From the NCBI GenBank assembly GCA_016744905.1, contig JADGDM010000007.1, positions 1-64,000 on the forward strand: DNA of 64,000 bases, read 5' to 3'. Positions 42,764 through 51,965 of the stretch are shown piece by piece. The notes below the pieces were generated by a model. The model did no database searches and was not told the origin of the DNA. It saw only the letters and a program-made list of their open reading frames with translations. How positions within the stretch are numbered: the first letter of the stretch is position 1; each line of letters starts with the position of its first letter. This DNA comes from Sulfurimonadaceae bacterium. Lineage in GTDB: Bacteria; Campylobacterota; Campylobacteria; Campylobacterales; Sulfurimonadaceae. Position numbers and translations under genes: made by a program.

Positions 42764-44920
42764 ATGAGCGTTATGAAAAATTTAAAATATAAAAGTGCAG
42801 ACTATAATGAACAACTTTTAGAACTGATATCACAAAGACTTCCCGATATGCTTTGGGTGAAAGATTTAGAGGGAAGATATATCTTTGCGAATGAATCTAT
42901 TTGTGACAATCTGCTTATGGCTGAAGACACACAAGAACCTTTAGGAAAACAAGATATATTTTTTGCATTAAGAGAACGTGAAAAATTTAAAGAGAATCCT
43001 CAGTGGCATACTTTTGGTGAGATCTGTTACAACAGTGACGAGATCGTTATAAACACCAATACTGCACTGCGTTTTGAAGAGTATGGCCATGTTAAAGGGA
43101 AGATGCTCTACTTGGATGTACATAAAGCACCTTACTATAATGAATCTGGAGAGATTATTGGAACCATTGGAACGGGTCGTGATATTACAGAACAACATCT
43201 AATTAAGAGTGAATTGGAGAGAAGTGTTGCCCAACTTGATAGAACGCAGCGTATTGCTAAAGTAGGATCTTGGGAAGTAGATTTATCTACGACGCAAACG
43301 GTTTGGTCTGATAACAACTATAAGATATATGGTGTGCGTAAAGAGGAGTATAAACCCTCTTTCGAGGGTCTTATGAATTTTCTCTCTCCTGCAGATCAAG
43401 AAAATGCAAGAAACGCTGTTGCAGAAGCGATAGAGAGTAAAGAAGTCCAGGAACTCAGCTATACGATCACTAAACCAGATGGAACACAAGCACATCTGCT
43501 TGTTCGTGGAGAAGTTGTCCTTGATGAAGAGGGTACGCCTATCTCGATTGTTGGATCTACTTTGGATATGACAGACAGTATAATGATGCAAAAGAAGCTA
43601 GAAGGACAACAACAACTGCTCCAGTTTCAAGCCACTCACGATGCCTTAACTGCTTTGCCAAACAGACTTCTTTTTTTAGATCGTCTCGAGCAGTCTATGA
43701 GACTTGCAAAAAGAAGTAAAGAGAAGTTGGCCATCTTATTTTTAGATATTGATCACTTTAAAGAGGTAAATGATTCACTGGGCCATGAGGTCGGAGATGC
43801 CTTACTGATAGAGATTACCCATCGTATGAAGTTACTGATGCGATCTTCAGACACCATAGCGCGCTTGGGTGGAGATGAGTTTGCAATTGTATTAGAGAAC
43901 TTTACCAATATAGAGCAAATTGTAAATATCGTTAAAAAAGGGATGGAGGTTGTACATAAGCCTTTTATCCTCAATCAAAATGAAGTGTATGTTGGTCTGA
44001 GTGTGGGTATCGCTTTTTATCCAGAAGATGGGATGGATTCAGCTACCTTACTAAAAAATGCAGATGCAGCGATGTATCAAGCTAAAGATGATGGACGTAA
44101 TACTTACCGTTTTTATAATAAAGAGATGACAAATAAAGCGTTTCAACATATCTCAATAGAAAAGGAATTGAGAAAAGCACTGAAAAATGAAGAGTTTGAG
44201 GTCTATTATCAACCTCAGGTGAATTCTTTAAACAGTAAAATTACAGGTATGGAAGCCTTAGTCCGCTGGAATCATCCAACGCGTGGTCTTGTTTTTCCTG
44301 ATGATTTTATTCCTATTGCTGAGAAAACAAACTTGATAGTTGAACTTGATAGACAGGTGATGAAACAAGCAATGCAGCAGTTCTCACTGTGGTACAGCAT
44401 GGGATTAAATCCGGGAACACTTTCTTTAAACCTTGCCATCAAACAGATAGAGTCCAGTGACTTTTTTGATGTTCTCGATAGCTATGTTGATGAGACAAAG
44501 TGTGTTATGAGCCAAATTGCCTTTGAGGTGACTGAGAGTCAGATTATGGTGGATGTTTTGAAGTCTATTGAAGTTTTAGACAAGATTCGTTCTTTTGGTA
44601 TTGAAATTTCTGTTGATGATTTTGGCACAGGCTATTCCTCTTTATCTTACTTAAAACAGCTCCCTATTAATAAAGTCAAAATCGATCGCTCTTTTGTAAA
44701 GGATATCCCTAATGATAGCGATGATATGGTTTTAACCAAAACAATTATCGGTCTTGCTAAAAACCTGAATCTTGATGTGATCGCAGAGGGTGTGGAGACA
44801 AAAGAGCAGTTGGAGTATTTACAAAATAATGGCTGTAATGATATTCAAGGCTATTACTTTTCAAAACCTCAAAAAGCAGAATACATTACACACTTGCTTA
44901 AAGAGGGTTTTAGCGTTTGA
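42764..44920 (+). CDS. Cytoplasmic PAS-PAS-GGDEF-EAL protein
   Basis: The 718-residue product has two PAS/PAC domains (about 15-145 and 165-285). A GGDEF domain follows with an intact motif (RLGGDEFAIVLENF), then an EAL domain whose motif is intact too (GMEALVRWNHPTRGL). DDFGTGYSSLSYLKQLP and EGVETKEQLEYL lie downstream. There is no TM helix. It can potentially synthesise and degrade c-di-GMP in response to cytoplasmic signals. It is the third GGDEF/EAL protein in the window, but is not linked to the lap operon. Confidence 0.93.
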   Translation: MSVMKNLKYKSADYNEQLLELISQRLPDMLWVKDLEGRYIFANESICDNLLMAEDTQEPLGKQDIFFALREREKFKENPQWHTFGEICYNSDEIVINTNTALRFEEYGHVKGKMLYLDVHKAPYYNESGEIIGTIGTGRDITEQHLIKSELERSVAQLDRTQRIAKVGSWEVDLSTTQTVWSDNNYKIYGVRKEEYKPSFEGLMNFLSPADQENARNAVAEAIESKEVQELSYTITKPDGTQAHLLVRGEVVLDEEGTPISIVGSTLDMTDSIMMQKKLEGQQQLLQFQATHDALTALPNRLLFLDRLEQSMRLAKRSKEKLAILFLDIDHFKEVNDSLGHEVGDALLIEITHRMKLLMRSSDTIARLGGDEFAIVLENFTNIEQIVNIVKKGMEVVHKPFILNQNEVYVGLSVGIAFYPEDGMDSATLLKNADAAMYQAKDDGRNTYRFYNKEMTNKAFQHISIEKELRKALKNEEFEVYYQPQVNSLNSKITGMEALVRWNHPTRGLVFPDDFIPIAEKTNLIVELDRQVMKQAMQQFSLWYSMGLNPGTLSLNLAIKQIESSDFFDVLDSYVDETKCVMSQIAFEVTESQIMVDVLKSIEVLDKIRSFGIEISVDDFGTGYSSLSYLKQLPINKVKIDRSFVKDIPNDSDDMVLTKTIIGLAKNLNLDVIAEGVETKEQLEYLQNNGCNDIQGYYFSKPQKAEYITHLLKEGFSV

Positions 44921-44927
44921 TATATAA

Positions 44928-45242
44928 TTAAAGATGGTGAGACTCTAAAAGATCATAGGTATCTGCCTTGATATCAGAACATATCTCTTGTGCCTTATTG
45001 ATAACTCCTGATTTTAGTAACTCTTGAAAAGCATCCGACTTAATAAAACTTTTAAATGCTTCTTCACTTTTCCATAATGTATAACTACTCACATAACCAC
45101 TCTCTTTAGAAGGTTTTAAAATCTGTGAAAGCAGTACATCTTCATGTTTAAATGTGTAATCTTTAGCAACTGCCGTGACAAACTCAATGACTTCAGACTG
45201 TTTGCCCTCTTTGGGCTGATACTGTTCTATTAATGCGTACAT
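44928..45242 (-). CDS. Antibiotic-biosynthesis-monooxygenase (ABM) domain protein
   Basis: The 104-residue protein has one ABM dimeric alpha-beta-barrel domain (YALIEQYQPKEGKQSEVIEF, then SSYTLWKSEEAFKSFIKS). The family includes quinol monooxygenases and haem-degrading enzymes, but the specific activity is not clear. It is divergent from an HxlR-type regulator with a large inverted-repeat operator between them, so it is very likely the regulator's target. Confidence 0.83.
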   Translation of the reverse strand: MYALIEQYQPKEGKQSEVIEFVTAVAKDYTFKHEDVLLSQILKPSKESGYVSSYTLWKSEEAFKSFIKSDAFQELLKSGVINKAQEICSDIKADTYDLLESHHL

Positions 45243-45249
45243 ATTATTC

Positions 45250-45301
45250 CTTTACTTTTTAAAGTGATAAAAGTATATCATCTTTACTTTAAAAAGTAAA
45301 G
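45250..45301. promoter_or_regulatory. HxlR-type operator: perfect 16-base inverted repeat
   Basis: CTTTACTTTTTAAAGT at 45250-45265 is repeated exactly, inverted, at 45286-45301, with a 20-base spacer containing GATAAAAGTATATC. Each arm is itself nearly palindromic, so two regulator dimers could bind. The site lies between the ABM gene and the HxlR gene and would control both. Confidence 0.7.
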
Positions 45302-45315
45302 TAATATTATTTGAC

Positions 45316-45328
45316 TATAATACAGTCA
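45316..45328 (+). promoter_or_regulatory. Promoter giving a likely leaderless hxlR transcript
   Basis: TATAAT at 45316-45321 ends only six bases before the ATG at 45328, so transcription should start at or next to the start codon. No ribosome site lies upstream. The regulator mRNA is thus probably leaderless. Confidence 0.5.
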
Positions 45329-45657
45329 TGGAAAATGAAAATCATGAACACAGCACCGAAATAATTAATGAACTTTTTGCAACACTCTCAAAAAAGTGGA
45401 CACTTTTAATCATCTATGAGATGTTTCATCATGATAAGATGCGTTTTAAAGACTATCAAGAAAATCTCCCTAAAATCAATACGCGTACGTTAAGCATGCG
45501 TTTAGTTGAGCTAGAAGAGTTGGGATTTATTCATAAAGACAGTTCTCAAAAAGCCTCAAAAATTATCTACTACAGTCTAAGTCAAAAAGCAAAAGATCTC
45601 TTTGATACCTTTATGGCTTTAGGAAAATGGTCTCAGAAGTGGGATGGGGAAAAGTAA
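45328..45657 (+). CDS. HxlR-family transcriptional regulator
   Basis: This 109-residue winged-helix protein shows the HxlR signature: ELFATLSKKWTLLIIYEM, then RFKDYQENLPKINTRTLSMRLVELEELGFI. These regulators bind as dimers to palindromic operators and respond to aldehydes, quinones, disulfide stress or other reactive species. It lacks the conserved N-terminal cysteine of the redox-sensing HypR/QorR types, so its signal is open. It faces the ABM gene across a perfect 16-base inverted repeat. Confidence 0.9.
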   Translation: MENENHEHSTEIINELFATLSKKWTLLIIYEMFHHDKMRFKDYQENLPKINTRTLSMRLVELEELGFIHKDSSQKASKIIYYSLSQKAKDLFDTFMALGKWSQKWDGEK

Positions 45658-45667
45658 GGGAGTTACT

Positions 45668-46375
45668 GTGAATTTAGATGAAGTAATGGATGAGTTAAGG
45701 TCTTATGGTAGCGAAGTGACTAAAACAACACTCATGAAGCATGGAGCAAAAGAGCCATTTTTTGGGGTGAAAGTTCAAGACCTCAAAAAGGTTTTAAAAA
45801 AAGAGAAAAAGAATCACGTTTTGGCGCTGGAACTGTACGCAACGGGTAACTCTGATGCGATGTATCTGGCTGCTTTGATGGCAGATGCTTCTAAGATGAG
45901 TAAAGAGGATTTACAACGCTGGGTAAAAGAGGCGTACTGGTACTACTTAAGTGAATACGCCGTTGCACAGTTGGCGGCAGAGACGCAGTTTGGATTTGAT
46001 CTGGGTTTAGAGTGGATAGAGTCTAAAGAGGAAAACATTGCTTCGAGTGGATGGAGTACCTTGGCAAACTATGCCTCTCTTCACGATGATGAAGAGCTGG
46101 ATATTAGGCAATACACAAGCCTGCTTCAGCGCGCTGAGACAGAGATTCATGGGGCACAAAATAGAGTGCGTTACTGTATGAATGGTTTTGTGATTGCCGT
46201 AGGCTCGTACATTGTTTCGTTGAATGAATTGGCGATAAGTGTCGGTGAAAATATCGGTAAGGTTGATGTTGATATGGGTGGAACCGCGTGTAAGGTTCCT
46301 CTTGCAAAACCTTATATCCAAAAGGTGATGGATAAAAACCGTTTGGGAAAAAAGAGAAAGGCGGCACGCTGTTGA
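45668..46375 (+). CDS. DNA alkylation repair (AlkD-like) protein
   Basis: From GTG 45668 the protein has 235 residues. A strong AAGGGAG ribosome site five bases upstream selects this GTG over the ATG at 45644, which overlaps the regulator. The HEAT-like helical repeats and conserved segments KHGAKEPFFGVKVQDLKK and LALELYATGNSDAMYLAALM match the AlkD-related DNA alkylation repair family. The C-terminus (KKRKAARC) is basic. Activity on alkylated bases is expected by family but not certain for this subgroup. Confidence 0.83.
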   Translation: MNLDEVMDELRSYGSEVTKTTLMKHGAKEPFFGVKVQDLKKVLKKEKKNHVLALELYATGNSDAMYLAALMADASKMSKEDLQRWVKEAYWYYLSEYAVAQLAAETQFGFDLGLEWIESKEENIASSGWSTLANYASLHDDEELDIRQYTSLLQRAETEIHGAQNRVRYCMNGFVIAVGSYIVSLNELAISVGENIGKVDVDMGGTACKVPLAKPYIQKVMDKNRLGKKRKAARC

Positions 46376-47016
46376 AGAAAAAATATCTGTTATTTGATAA
46401 TGATGGGGTCTTGGTGGAAACGGAGCCTTACTATTTTAAAGCTAATGTTAAAGCTTTACGCGAGATAGATATTGAACTCAGTGAAGAGGTTTATCTCAAA
46501 ATCATGGCTCGTGGTGGAAATTCTTGGGAAGTAGCGCGCAGTGTTGGGGTGAGTGAAGCAATCATCAATACCCAGCGCACTAGAAGAGATGTCTATTATC
46601 AGGAGTTTATCTCAACACAAGATATCGCCATCAAAGGTGTTGTGGATGTTTTAAAAGAGCTGAGTAAAACTTATAAGATGGGTATTGTTACCACTTCAAG
46701 ACGTGTGGATTTTGAGTTGGTACACAATGAGCTAGAGATTATGGACTTTATGGAGTTTGTACTTTGTGTGGAGGATTACCCCCGCGCAAAACCGCACGCT
46801 GACCCTTACCTTGCAGGAATGAAAAAGTTTGGTGCCACAAAAGAGGAGTGCCTGATCATCGAAGATTCTCAAAGAGGTCTGGGTGCAGCCCTCAACGCAA
46901 AAATAGAGTGTGTTATTGTTGATAACGCATTTACTGCTTCACATGATTTTAGTGGAGTGCACTACTTTATAAAAAACCTTTCAGAACTTCCCTCACTGCT
47001 TAAATCGTCTCGATAG
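46372..47016 (+). CDS. HAD-superfamily phosphatase, beta-phosphoglucomutase-like
   Basis: The 214-residue product starts at a TTG that overlaps the previous stop by four bases. HAD motifs: I LLFDNDGVLVETEP, II VTTSRR, III/IV with the lysine of PRAKPHADPYL and the acidic IIEDSQRGLGAA. An alpha-helical cap between motifs I and II places it in the subfamily with phosphoglycolate phosphatase and beta-phosphoglucomutase. In motif I the usual second aspartate is present (DNDGV; DxDGV), so it should be active. The substrate is unknown. Confidence 0.88.
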   Translation: MKKKYLLFDNDGVLVETEPYYFKANVKALREIDIELSEEVYLKIMARGGNSWEVARSVGVSEAIINTQRTRRDVYYQEFISTQDIAIKGVVDVLKELSKTYKMGIVTTSRRVDFELVHNELEIMDFMEFVLCVEDYPRAKPHADPYLAGMKKFGATKEECLIIEDSQRGLGAALNAKIECVIVDNAFTASHDFSGVHYFIKNLSELPSLLKSSR

Positions 47017-47875
47017 GAAGATAAAAGTCTAATTCAAAACGCTCATCTTCGCTGAGGAAGTGATTTTTATGATAGTGGGCATAGGGTGGTAGGGTTTTGG
47101 CTTCAAAACCACTGCTGGGTAGCCACTCATGATAGACATAACGAATCAGATTTAAAACCTCTCCATACTCCCCTTTAAAATGAAACACCGCACACAAAGA
47201 CGGGGGTATGGTAAAGAGAGAAAGCTTCTTCGCTAGGGGTGAATCCTCTTTTATCTCTATGGCAGCCACATAAGAGCACTGTCCCAACTCTACGATGGAG
47301 GGGTTATCATGATGGAGACCAAACTGTCTTGGAAGTTTGAGCTCATTTTCTAAGCAGTAGGCTTTGAGTAAATTCCATGGTTTTTTGATGGATTTATTGT
47401 ACCCTTTATGACGAATATAGCCTACTGTTATCGCCTTACTTTGCTCTATTTTTGGTTCTAAGATGGCTAAGGATATTTTGTTATTTTTGACATAAGGAGA
47501 GTGGGTGATGTTCTCTTTAGAAAACTCTTTGTACGCGCCAGCGCGCCAGTGTGTTGGTGTGAGATTAAAACGCTTTTTAAAAACACGTATGAAGGCGGAG
47601 TGCGAGGTATATCCACACTGTTGAGCGATTTCAGAGATAGAAGAGTTAGTGTTTGTTATCAGCAAATTTGCTGCTTTTTGTAGACGAATGGATTGGAGTT
47701 TAGCGTAGAGTGTCACCCCAAGTTCTGCGTGAAATACACGGTGAAAATGGTGCGCGCTGAGACCCGCATGTTTTGCTAAAAGTTCAAGGGTAATATTGGT
47801 GTCCAAATATCTATACATATAGTACAAAGATTCATTAATTATCTGCTCATAATACTGTTTTGTCTCTCTTTTCAT
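47000..47875 (-). CDS. AraC-family regulator with GyrI-like domain
   Basis: The 291-residue product has two helix-turn-helix units at the N-terminus (LELLAKHAGLSAHHFHRVFH and ISEIAQQCGYTSHSAFIRVF). A C-terminal GyrI-like effector-binding domain of about 150 residues (TVGYIRHKGYNKSIKKPW, ending ELDFYLPI) follows. This is the Rob/SoxS-like architecture linked to drug and small-molecule response. It converges on the HAD gene and diverges from the aminotransferase-led series that includes another GyrI-like gene (53337). Confidence 0.9.
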   Translation of the reverse strand: MKRETKQYYEQIINESLYYMYRYLDTNITLELLAKHAGLSAHHFHRVFHAELGVTLYAKLQSIRLQKAANLLITNTNSSISEIAQQCGYTSHSAFIRVFKKRFNLTPTHWRAGAYKEFSKENITHSPYVKNNKISLAILEPKIEQSKAITVGYIRHKGYNKSIKKPWNLLKAYCLENELKLPRQFGLHHDNPSIVELGQCSYVAAIEIKEDSPLAKKLSLFTIPPSLCAVFHFKGEYGEVLNLIRYVYHEWLPSSGFEAKTLPPYAHYHKNHFLSEDERFELDFYLPIETI

Positions 47876-47966
47876 AAGATAATAATAGCAAGATTAGCAT
47901 ATTTATACTATTAATATTGATGATAATTATGTAGTTTTAGATAAAGATTTAATATTTTAAAGTAAA

Positions 47967-47972
47967 TATAAT
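47967..47972 (+). promoter_or_regulatory. -10 element of the aminotransferase-led series
   Basis: TATAAT lies 22 bases before the start of the aminotransferase gene, with an AAGGG ribosome site at 47983-47987. The upstream 90 bases to the AraC-family gene are A/T-rich and may hold the operator; I see no clean dyad. Confidence 0.5.
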
Positions 47973-47993
47973 TCGGATAAAAAAGGGTCAATA

Positions 47994-49103
47994 ATGAAAC
48001 GATCGTATATTCGAGAGATACTTGAAGCCAAAAATGAGAGGACAATCTCCTTTGCGGGAGGCTTGCCTGATGAGGAACTGTTTCCAGTAAAAGAGTTTGA
48101 ACTCTGTATGAATGAGGTGCTTAAAAAACCGTCCTCATTACAATATAGCGAGTCACAAGGTTTGCAGGATTTAAGAGCGTTGATTGCGCATAGATATACG
48201 CAAAAGGGTTTTAAAACAAGTGCGGATGAGATTTTGATAACCACCGGTTCACAACAAGCACTCAATCTTATCAGCCTAGGTTTTTTAAATGAAGGGGTCA
48301 ATATAGAAACACCCTCGTATCTTGGTGCATTGGGTGTTTTTAACCTGCATAAAGTAAAAACTCAGAGTTTGAAGATGGACAGGGAGGGCGTGTTATTGCA
48401 GAGTTTGGCTACACATCTTAAAACGATAAAGGCTGCGTATCTTATTCCTGATTTTCAAAATCCAACGGGTCTTTTATACTCTAAGAACAGACGTAAAGAC
48501 GTAGCGAAGATGATAAAAGAGCAGGGCGCGCTACTCGTTGAAGATGGGGCGTATGAAGAGTTGTATTTTGAAGGACATAGCGCAGCTATTAGCCGTTATA
48601 TCCCTGATGAAAGTTTACATATTGGTAGTTTTTCAAAGATTTTAGCGCCTGGTTTACGCCTTGGGTGGATACGTGGTGGTCGCAATTATATAGATAAATT
48701 ATTGCCACTGAAAGAGATTTTTGATTTACACAGTTCTACGTTAGATCAAGCGTTAATTATACACTATTTGAAAAATTTTGATATAGAGAAACAGCTTGAA
48801 AAAATCAGAGAAAAGTACTCTAAAAAGATGCATTTTTTTGCCTCTACACTAAGAGCGATATTGCCAAGTTTTGAGTTTGAGATGCCAAAGGGTGGTATGT
48901 TTATCTACGGGAGTTTTAAAGATATCTCAACGTGCGCGCTGGCACGTGCATGTATGAAAGAAGAGGTACTTTTTGTTCCGGGCATTGAGTTTTACTTTGG
49001 GAATGAGAAAGATGATGAAATTCGTTTTAACTTTACTGCTGCAACGCAAGAAGAGTGTGAAAGGGGCGTGTATTTAATAAAAAAGTGTCTGCTTCTGCTA
49101 TGA
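47994..49103 (+). CDS. PLP-dependent class I/II aminotransferase
   Basis: The 369-residue enzyme has the fold-type I features of the 2-aminoadipate aminotransferase/MocR group: SFAGGLPDEELFPV at the N-terminus, the cofactor region DFQNPTG, the LVEDGAYEELYF aspartate and the Schiff-base lysine in SFSKILAPGLRLGW (near residue 220). It lacks a MocR DNA-binding domain, so it is an enzyme rather than a regulator. The amino-acid substrate is not predictable. It heads a long plus-strand gene series. Confidence 0.9.
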   Translation: MKRSYIREILEAKNERTISFAGGLPDEELFPVKEFELCMNEVLKKPSSLQYSESQGLQDLRALIAHRYTQKGFKTSADEILITTGSQQALNLISLGFLNEGVNIETPSYLGALGVFNLHKVKTQSLKMDREGVLLQSLATHLKTIKAAYLIPDFQNPTGLLYSKNRRKDVAKMIKEQGALLVEDGAYEELYFEGHSAAISRYIPDESLHIGSFSKILAPGLRLGWIRGGRNYIDKLLPLKEIFDLHSSTLDQALIIHYLKNFDIEKQLEKIREKYSKKMHFFASTLRAILPSFEFEMPKGGMFIYGSFKDISTCALARACMKEEVLFVPGIEFYFGNEKDDEIRFNFTAATQEECERGVYLIKKCLLLL

Positions 49104-49126
49104 TATGACTATTATGAAAAAGGCTT

Positions 49127-49579
49127 ATGTTGGAAGAGAAAAAAGCATTAGACTTACGTGCGTTGTATACTAAAGTTCTCGGTGATAAGATAGATGCTTA
49201 TGCACTGCCTCCTGAGAGCTTTACGGTGATGGGTTGTGAGATTATTGAGTATAATGAAGAAGAGGCGAGTATGGTGGTGCGTATGCCCATCAAAGACTTC
49301 ACACTTAATCCTTACAAAACCATGCAAGGTGGGATGATTGTGGCTGCACTTGATAATGCTATCGGACCCTTGAGCATGTTGGTCGCCCCACTAAATATGA
49401 CCAGACGAATGAATACAGAGTATATTAAACCACTTACTCAAAAAATGGGCAATATTTATGTCCGTGCTAGATTGGTTGAGCGTAAACGAAAAAGGCTATT
49501 TTTTGAAGCGACCATCGAAGATAAAGAGGGCAAAATTTACACAAAGACTACGGCGGAGCACTGGATTGTTACTCGCTGA
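49127..49579 (+). CDS. PaaI-type hotdog-fold thioesterase
   Basis: The 150-residue single-hotdog protein carries the core LNPYKTMQGGMIVAALDNAIGPL, in which the usual H of HGG is replaced by Q (MQGGM), and the AEHWIVT end. It belongs to the PaaI-like acyl-CoA thioesterases. Substrate and partner are unknown. It is 23 bases downstream of the aminotransferase and 23 upstream of the ABC-F gene, likely the same transcript. Confidence 0.83.
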   Translation: MLEEKKALDLRALYTKVLGDKIDAYALPPESFTVMGCEIIEYNEEEASMVVRMPIKDFTLNPYKTMQGGMIVAALDNAIGPLSMLVAPLNMTRRMNTEYIKPLTQKMGNIYVRARLVERKRKRLFFEATIEDKEGKIYTKTTAEHWIVTR

Positions 49580-49602
49580 TGAACTGTTAGAAAAGAGTTA
49601 AG

Positions 49603-51096
49603 ATGACAAGCATAAAAATTAGAAACCTTTACTATAAATACTCGAGCGCGAGTATGCCTATTTTTGATGGGATTAATTTGGACATCGAGCAGGGTTGGAG
49701 TTCGATCACGGGTGTGAATGGTTCAGGGAAAAGTACACTGCTTAAACTCATCTCTAAAGAACTTGACAGCGATAAAGGGATGATCACGGGTAATGACTTG
49801 GTTTTGTATTGTCCACAAAGCACTGAATATCCGCCTGAGGATTTAGATGAGTTGATGATGACGTACACCTCTGAGGCGTTTAAGCTTAGAGATCGTCTGG
49901 GTATTAAAGATGAGTGGTTGGGTTCTTGGGATGTGCTGAGTCATGGTGAGCGAAAGCGGATGCAACTCTATGTGGCACTTTTGAGTGAAAGTGATGTTTT
50001 GATGGTTGATGAGCCGACCAATCATCTGGACTTTACTTCTCAAAAAATTGTAAGAGAAGCACTTCAGGCTTATGAGGGTGTTGGTATCTTGGTCTCTCAT
50101 GATAGAAGTCTACTTGACCTGCTTACACAGCACACGATAATGATTAAAGGTGGGGAGCTTATAAAGTATAGAACGAGTTTCACACTGGCAAATCAAGCCT
50201 ATGATCAGGGTGTCTCACATCAGAAAAATGTCCTCAAAACCCAAGAAAATGAGCTTAAAAAAGTTAAAAGAGATGTTCAGATGCAAAGAGAGAAAGTATC
50301 TCTAGCCAAACAGCGGTTTTCTAAAAAAAATGTAGGCAGACATGACAGTTCTGAGAGAGAGAAGATTAATGGGGCACTTTTTACAAGTAAAGACAGAATG
50401 GATGGTCAGATACTTCAAAGAACGGTGACCAAAGCGCGCCATATAAGTGAAAAGATGCAAAAAGCGACCAAAGAGTATGATACGGGTATCACTTTTGAGG
50501 GTGAGATTGTTAAACATGGATTTCCTCTTGGGCTGGAAGAGGGTGTGTTAAATCTTTTTGACACGACCAACCTGCACTTTCCAAACCTGCGTATTGATAT
50601 GGGTGATAAAATCGGTATCACGGGGGACAATGGATCGGGGAAGAGCACTTTTATAGAGCACCTCATACAGAAGCTGAGTTTTGAGCACTCTTTGCTTTAT
50701 ATCCCACAAGAGATTAGTGATGAAGAGGCGGAGAAACTTTTTAAAGAGGTGAGCGCGCTTGGCGATGAAGAGAAGGGAGAGCTTTTTACCTTGATTCAGC
50801 GCTTGGGTTCTGATGCAAAAGCACTTTTAGGGAGTAAACTTCCCAGTCCAGGTGAGATAAGAAAGCTACTTTTAGGTTTGGGACTGCTTCAACAACCTTC
50901 ACTGATTATCCTAGATGAGCCGACCAATCACATGGACTTGGTCTCCATCGAGGCCCTAGAAGAGTCACTGTCTGAGTATGCGGGCGCGCTGATATTTATC
51001 ACCCATGATCAAACCTTTTTAGACAATCTTAGTAGTAAAAAATGGTTGTTTGGAAAAAGTGATGATGAGACCTTTGTTTTAACGGAGCAACTCTAA
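49603..51096 (+). CDS. ABC-F family ATP-binding protein
   Basis: The 497-residue product has two ATPase cassettes and no membrane domain. Cassette 1: GVNGSGKSTLLKL, signature LSHGERKRMQL, Walker B VLMVDEPTNHLDF. Cassette 2: GDNGSGKSTFIEHL, signature LPSPGEIRKLLL, Walker B LIILDEPTNHMDL. The linker between is a long charged helix pair typical of ABC-F factors that act on the ribosome. The second signature (SPGE) differs from the usual LSGGE/Q. It could give antibiotic protection or have a general translation role. Confidence 0.92.
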   Translation: MTSIKIRNLYYKYSSASMPIFDGINLDIEQGWSSITGVNGSGKSTLLKLISKELDSDKGMITGNDLVLYCPQSTEYPPEDLDELMMTYTSEAFKLRDRLGIKDEWLGSWDVLSHGERKRMQLYVALLSESDVLMVDEPTNHLDFTSQKIVREALQAYEGVGILVSHDRSLLDLLTQHTIMIKGGELIKYRTSFTLANQAYDQGVSHQKNVLKTQENELKKVKRDVQMQREKVSLAKQRFSKKNVGRHDSSEREKINGALFTSKDRMDGQILQRTVTKARHISEKMQKATKEYDTGITFEGEIVKHGFPLGLEEGVLNLFDTTNLHFPNLRIDMGDKIGITGDNGSGKSTFIEHLIQKLSFEHSLLYIPQEISDEEAEKLFKEVSALGDEEKGELFTLIQRLGSDAKALLGSKLPSPGEIRKLLLGLGLLQQPSLIILDEPTNHMDLVSIEALEESLSEYAGALIFITHDQTFLDNLSSKKWLFGKSDDETFVLTEQL

Positions 51097-51097
51097 G

Positions 51098-51907
51098 ATG
51101 TTACTAAAAGAGATAAATCAATATACAAAATACTTAGGGATTGAAAAGCCATCTCTAAACTTAGAGAACTTAGAACTCCTTATCCGCAAGCATATTGAAG
51201 CACTCTGTTTTACCAGTATCCCAGTGCTGTTAAAAGAGGAGATCTCTTTAGAATATGAGGCGATAGTAGAGAAACTTATCGTCAATAAACGTGGTGGTTA
51301 CTGCTTTGAGCACAATAAGTTAATATATGAAAATTTGCTGGCGCAAGGTTATGACGTAAAACCTCTGTTTGCTAGGGTGTTAAACAACCGTAAAGTAAGT
51401 GTGCCCAAAACCCATCGTTTGACGCTGCTATATTTTGAGGATGAACGCTACTTGGTTGATGTAGGATTTGGTTACGCATCACCCAGCGCGCCGATAAAAT
51501 TTACGGCAGAGTCAACAACAACACATACGGGCATAGAGTATAAGATAGAAACCTTAGGTGATGAGTGTTTTGAATTGCATCTGTTTAAAGATGGTGCGCC
51601 CTATGTTTTGTATAGCTTTGATTTGAATGATGCCAGTGAAGAGGACTTTGAGCTTTCACATTTTTACTCACATAAACATCCTAAGGCAAACTTTGTAAAC
51701 CATCTGGTGCTTTCTAAAATATTAGATGATGAGATTTTATCCCTAAGAAATGGGCTGTATCAAAAAATATCGAAAGAGGGCATGGAAAACATCAATGTTA
51801 GTAGTGTTAGTGTACTTGAAGAGATACTAAGAGATGAGTTTGATTATCCCATTTGTAAAGAAGAAGTGACATATCTTTATGAAAAATATATTCTGAGAAA
51901 AGATTGA
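51098..51907 (+). CDS. Arylamine N-acetyltransferase
   Basis: The 269-residue enzyme has the catalytic triad Cys69 (RGGYCFEHN), His106 (KTHRLTLL) and Asp121 (YLVDVGFG) of the NAT family, which transfers acetyl groups from acetyl-CoA to arylamines, hydrazines or related amines. The length and RGGYCFE motif are canonical. It starts one base after the ABC-F stop, so the two are in the same operon. With other accessory enzymes around it, a role in detoxification is plausible. Confidence 0.93.
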   Translation: MLLKEINQYTKYLGIEKPSLNLENLELLIRKHIEALCFTSIPVLLKEEISLEYEAIVEKLIVNKRGGYCFEHNKLIYENLLAQGYDVKPLFARVLNNRKVSVPKTHRLTLLYFEDERYLVDVGFGYASPSAPIKFTAESTTTHTGIEYKIETLGDECFELHLFKDGAPYVLYSFDLNDASEEDFELSHFYSHKHPKANFVNHLVLSKILDDEILSLRNGLYQKISKEGMENINVSSVSVLEEILRDEFDYPICKEEVTYLYEKYILRKD

Positions 51908-51965
51908 GTAGGACATTAGTTTTTTTGATGTAAAATTTTAAAAGAAACAATTTAAGGAGTAGTAG

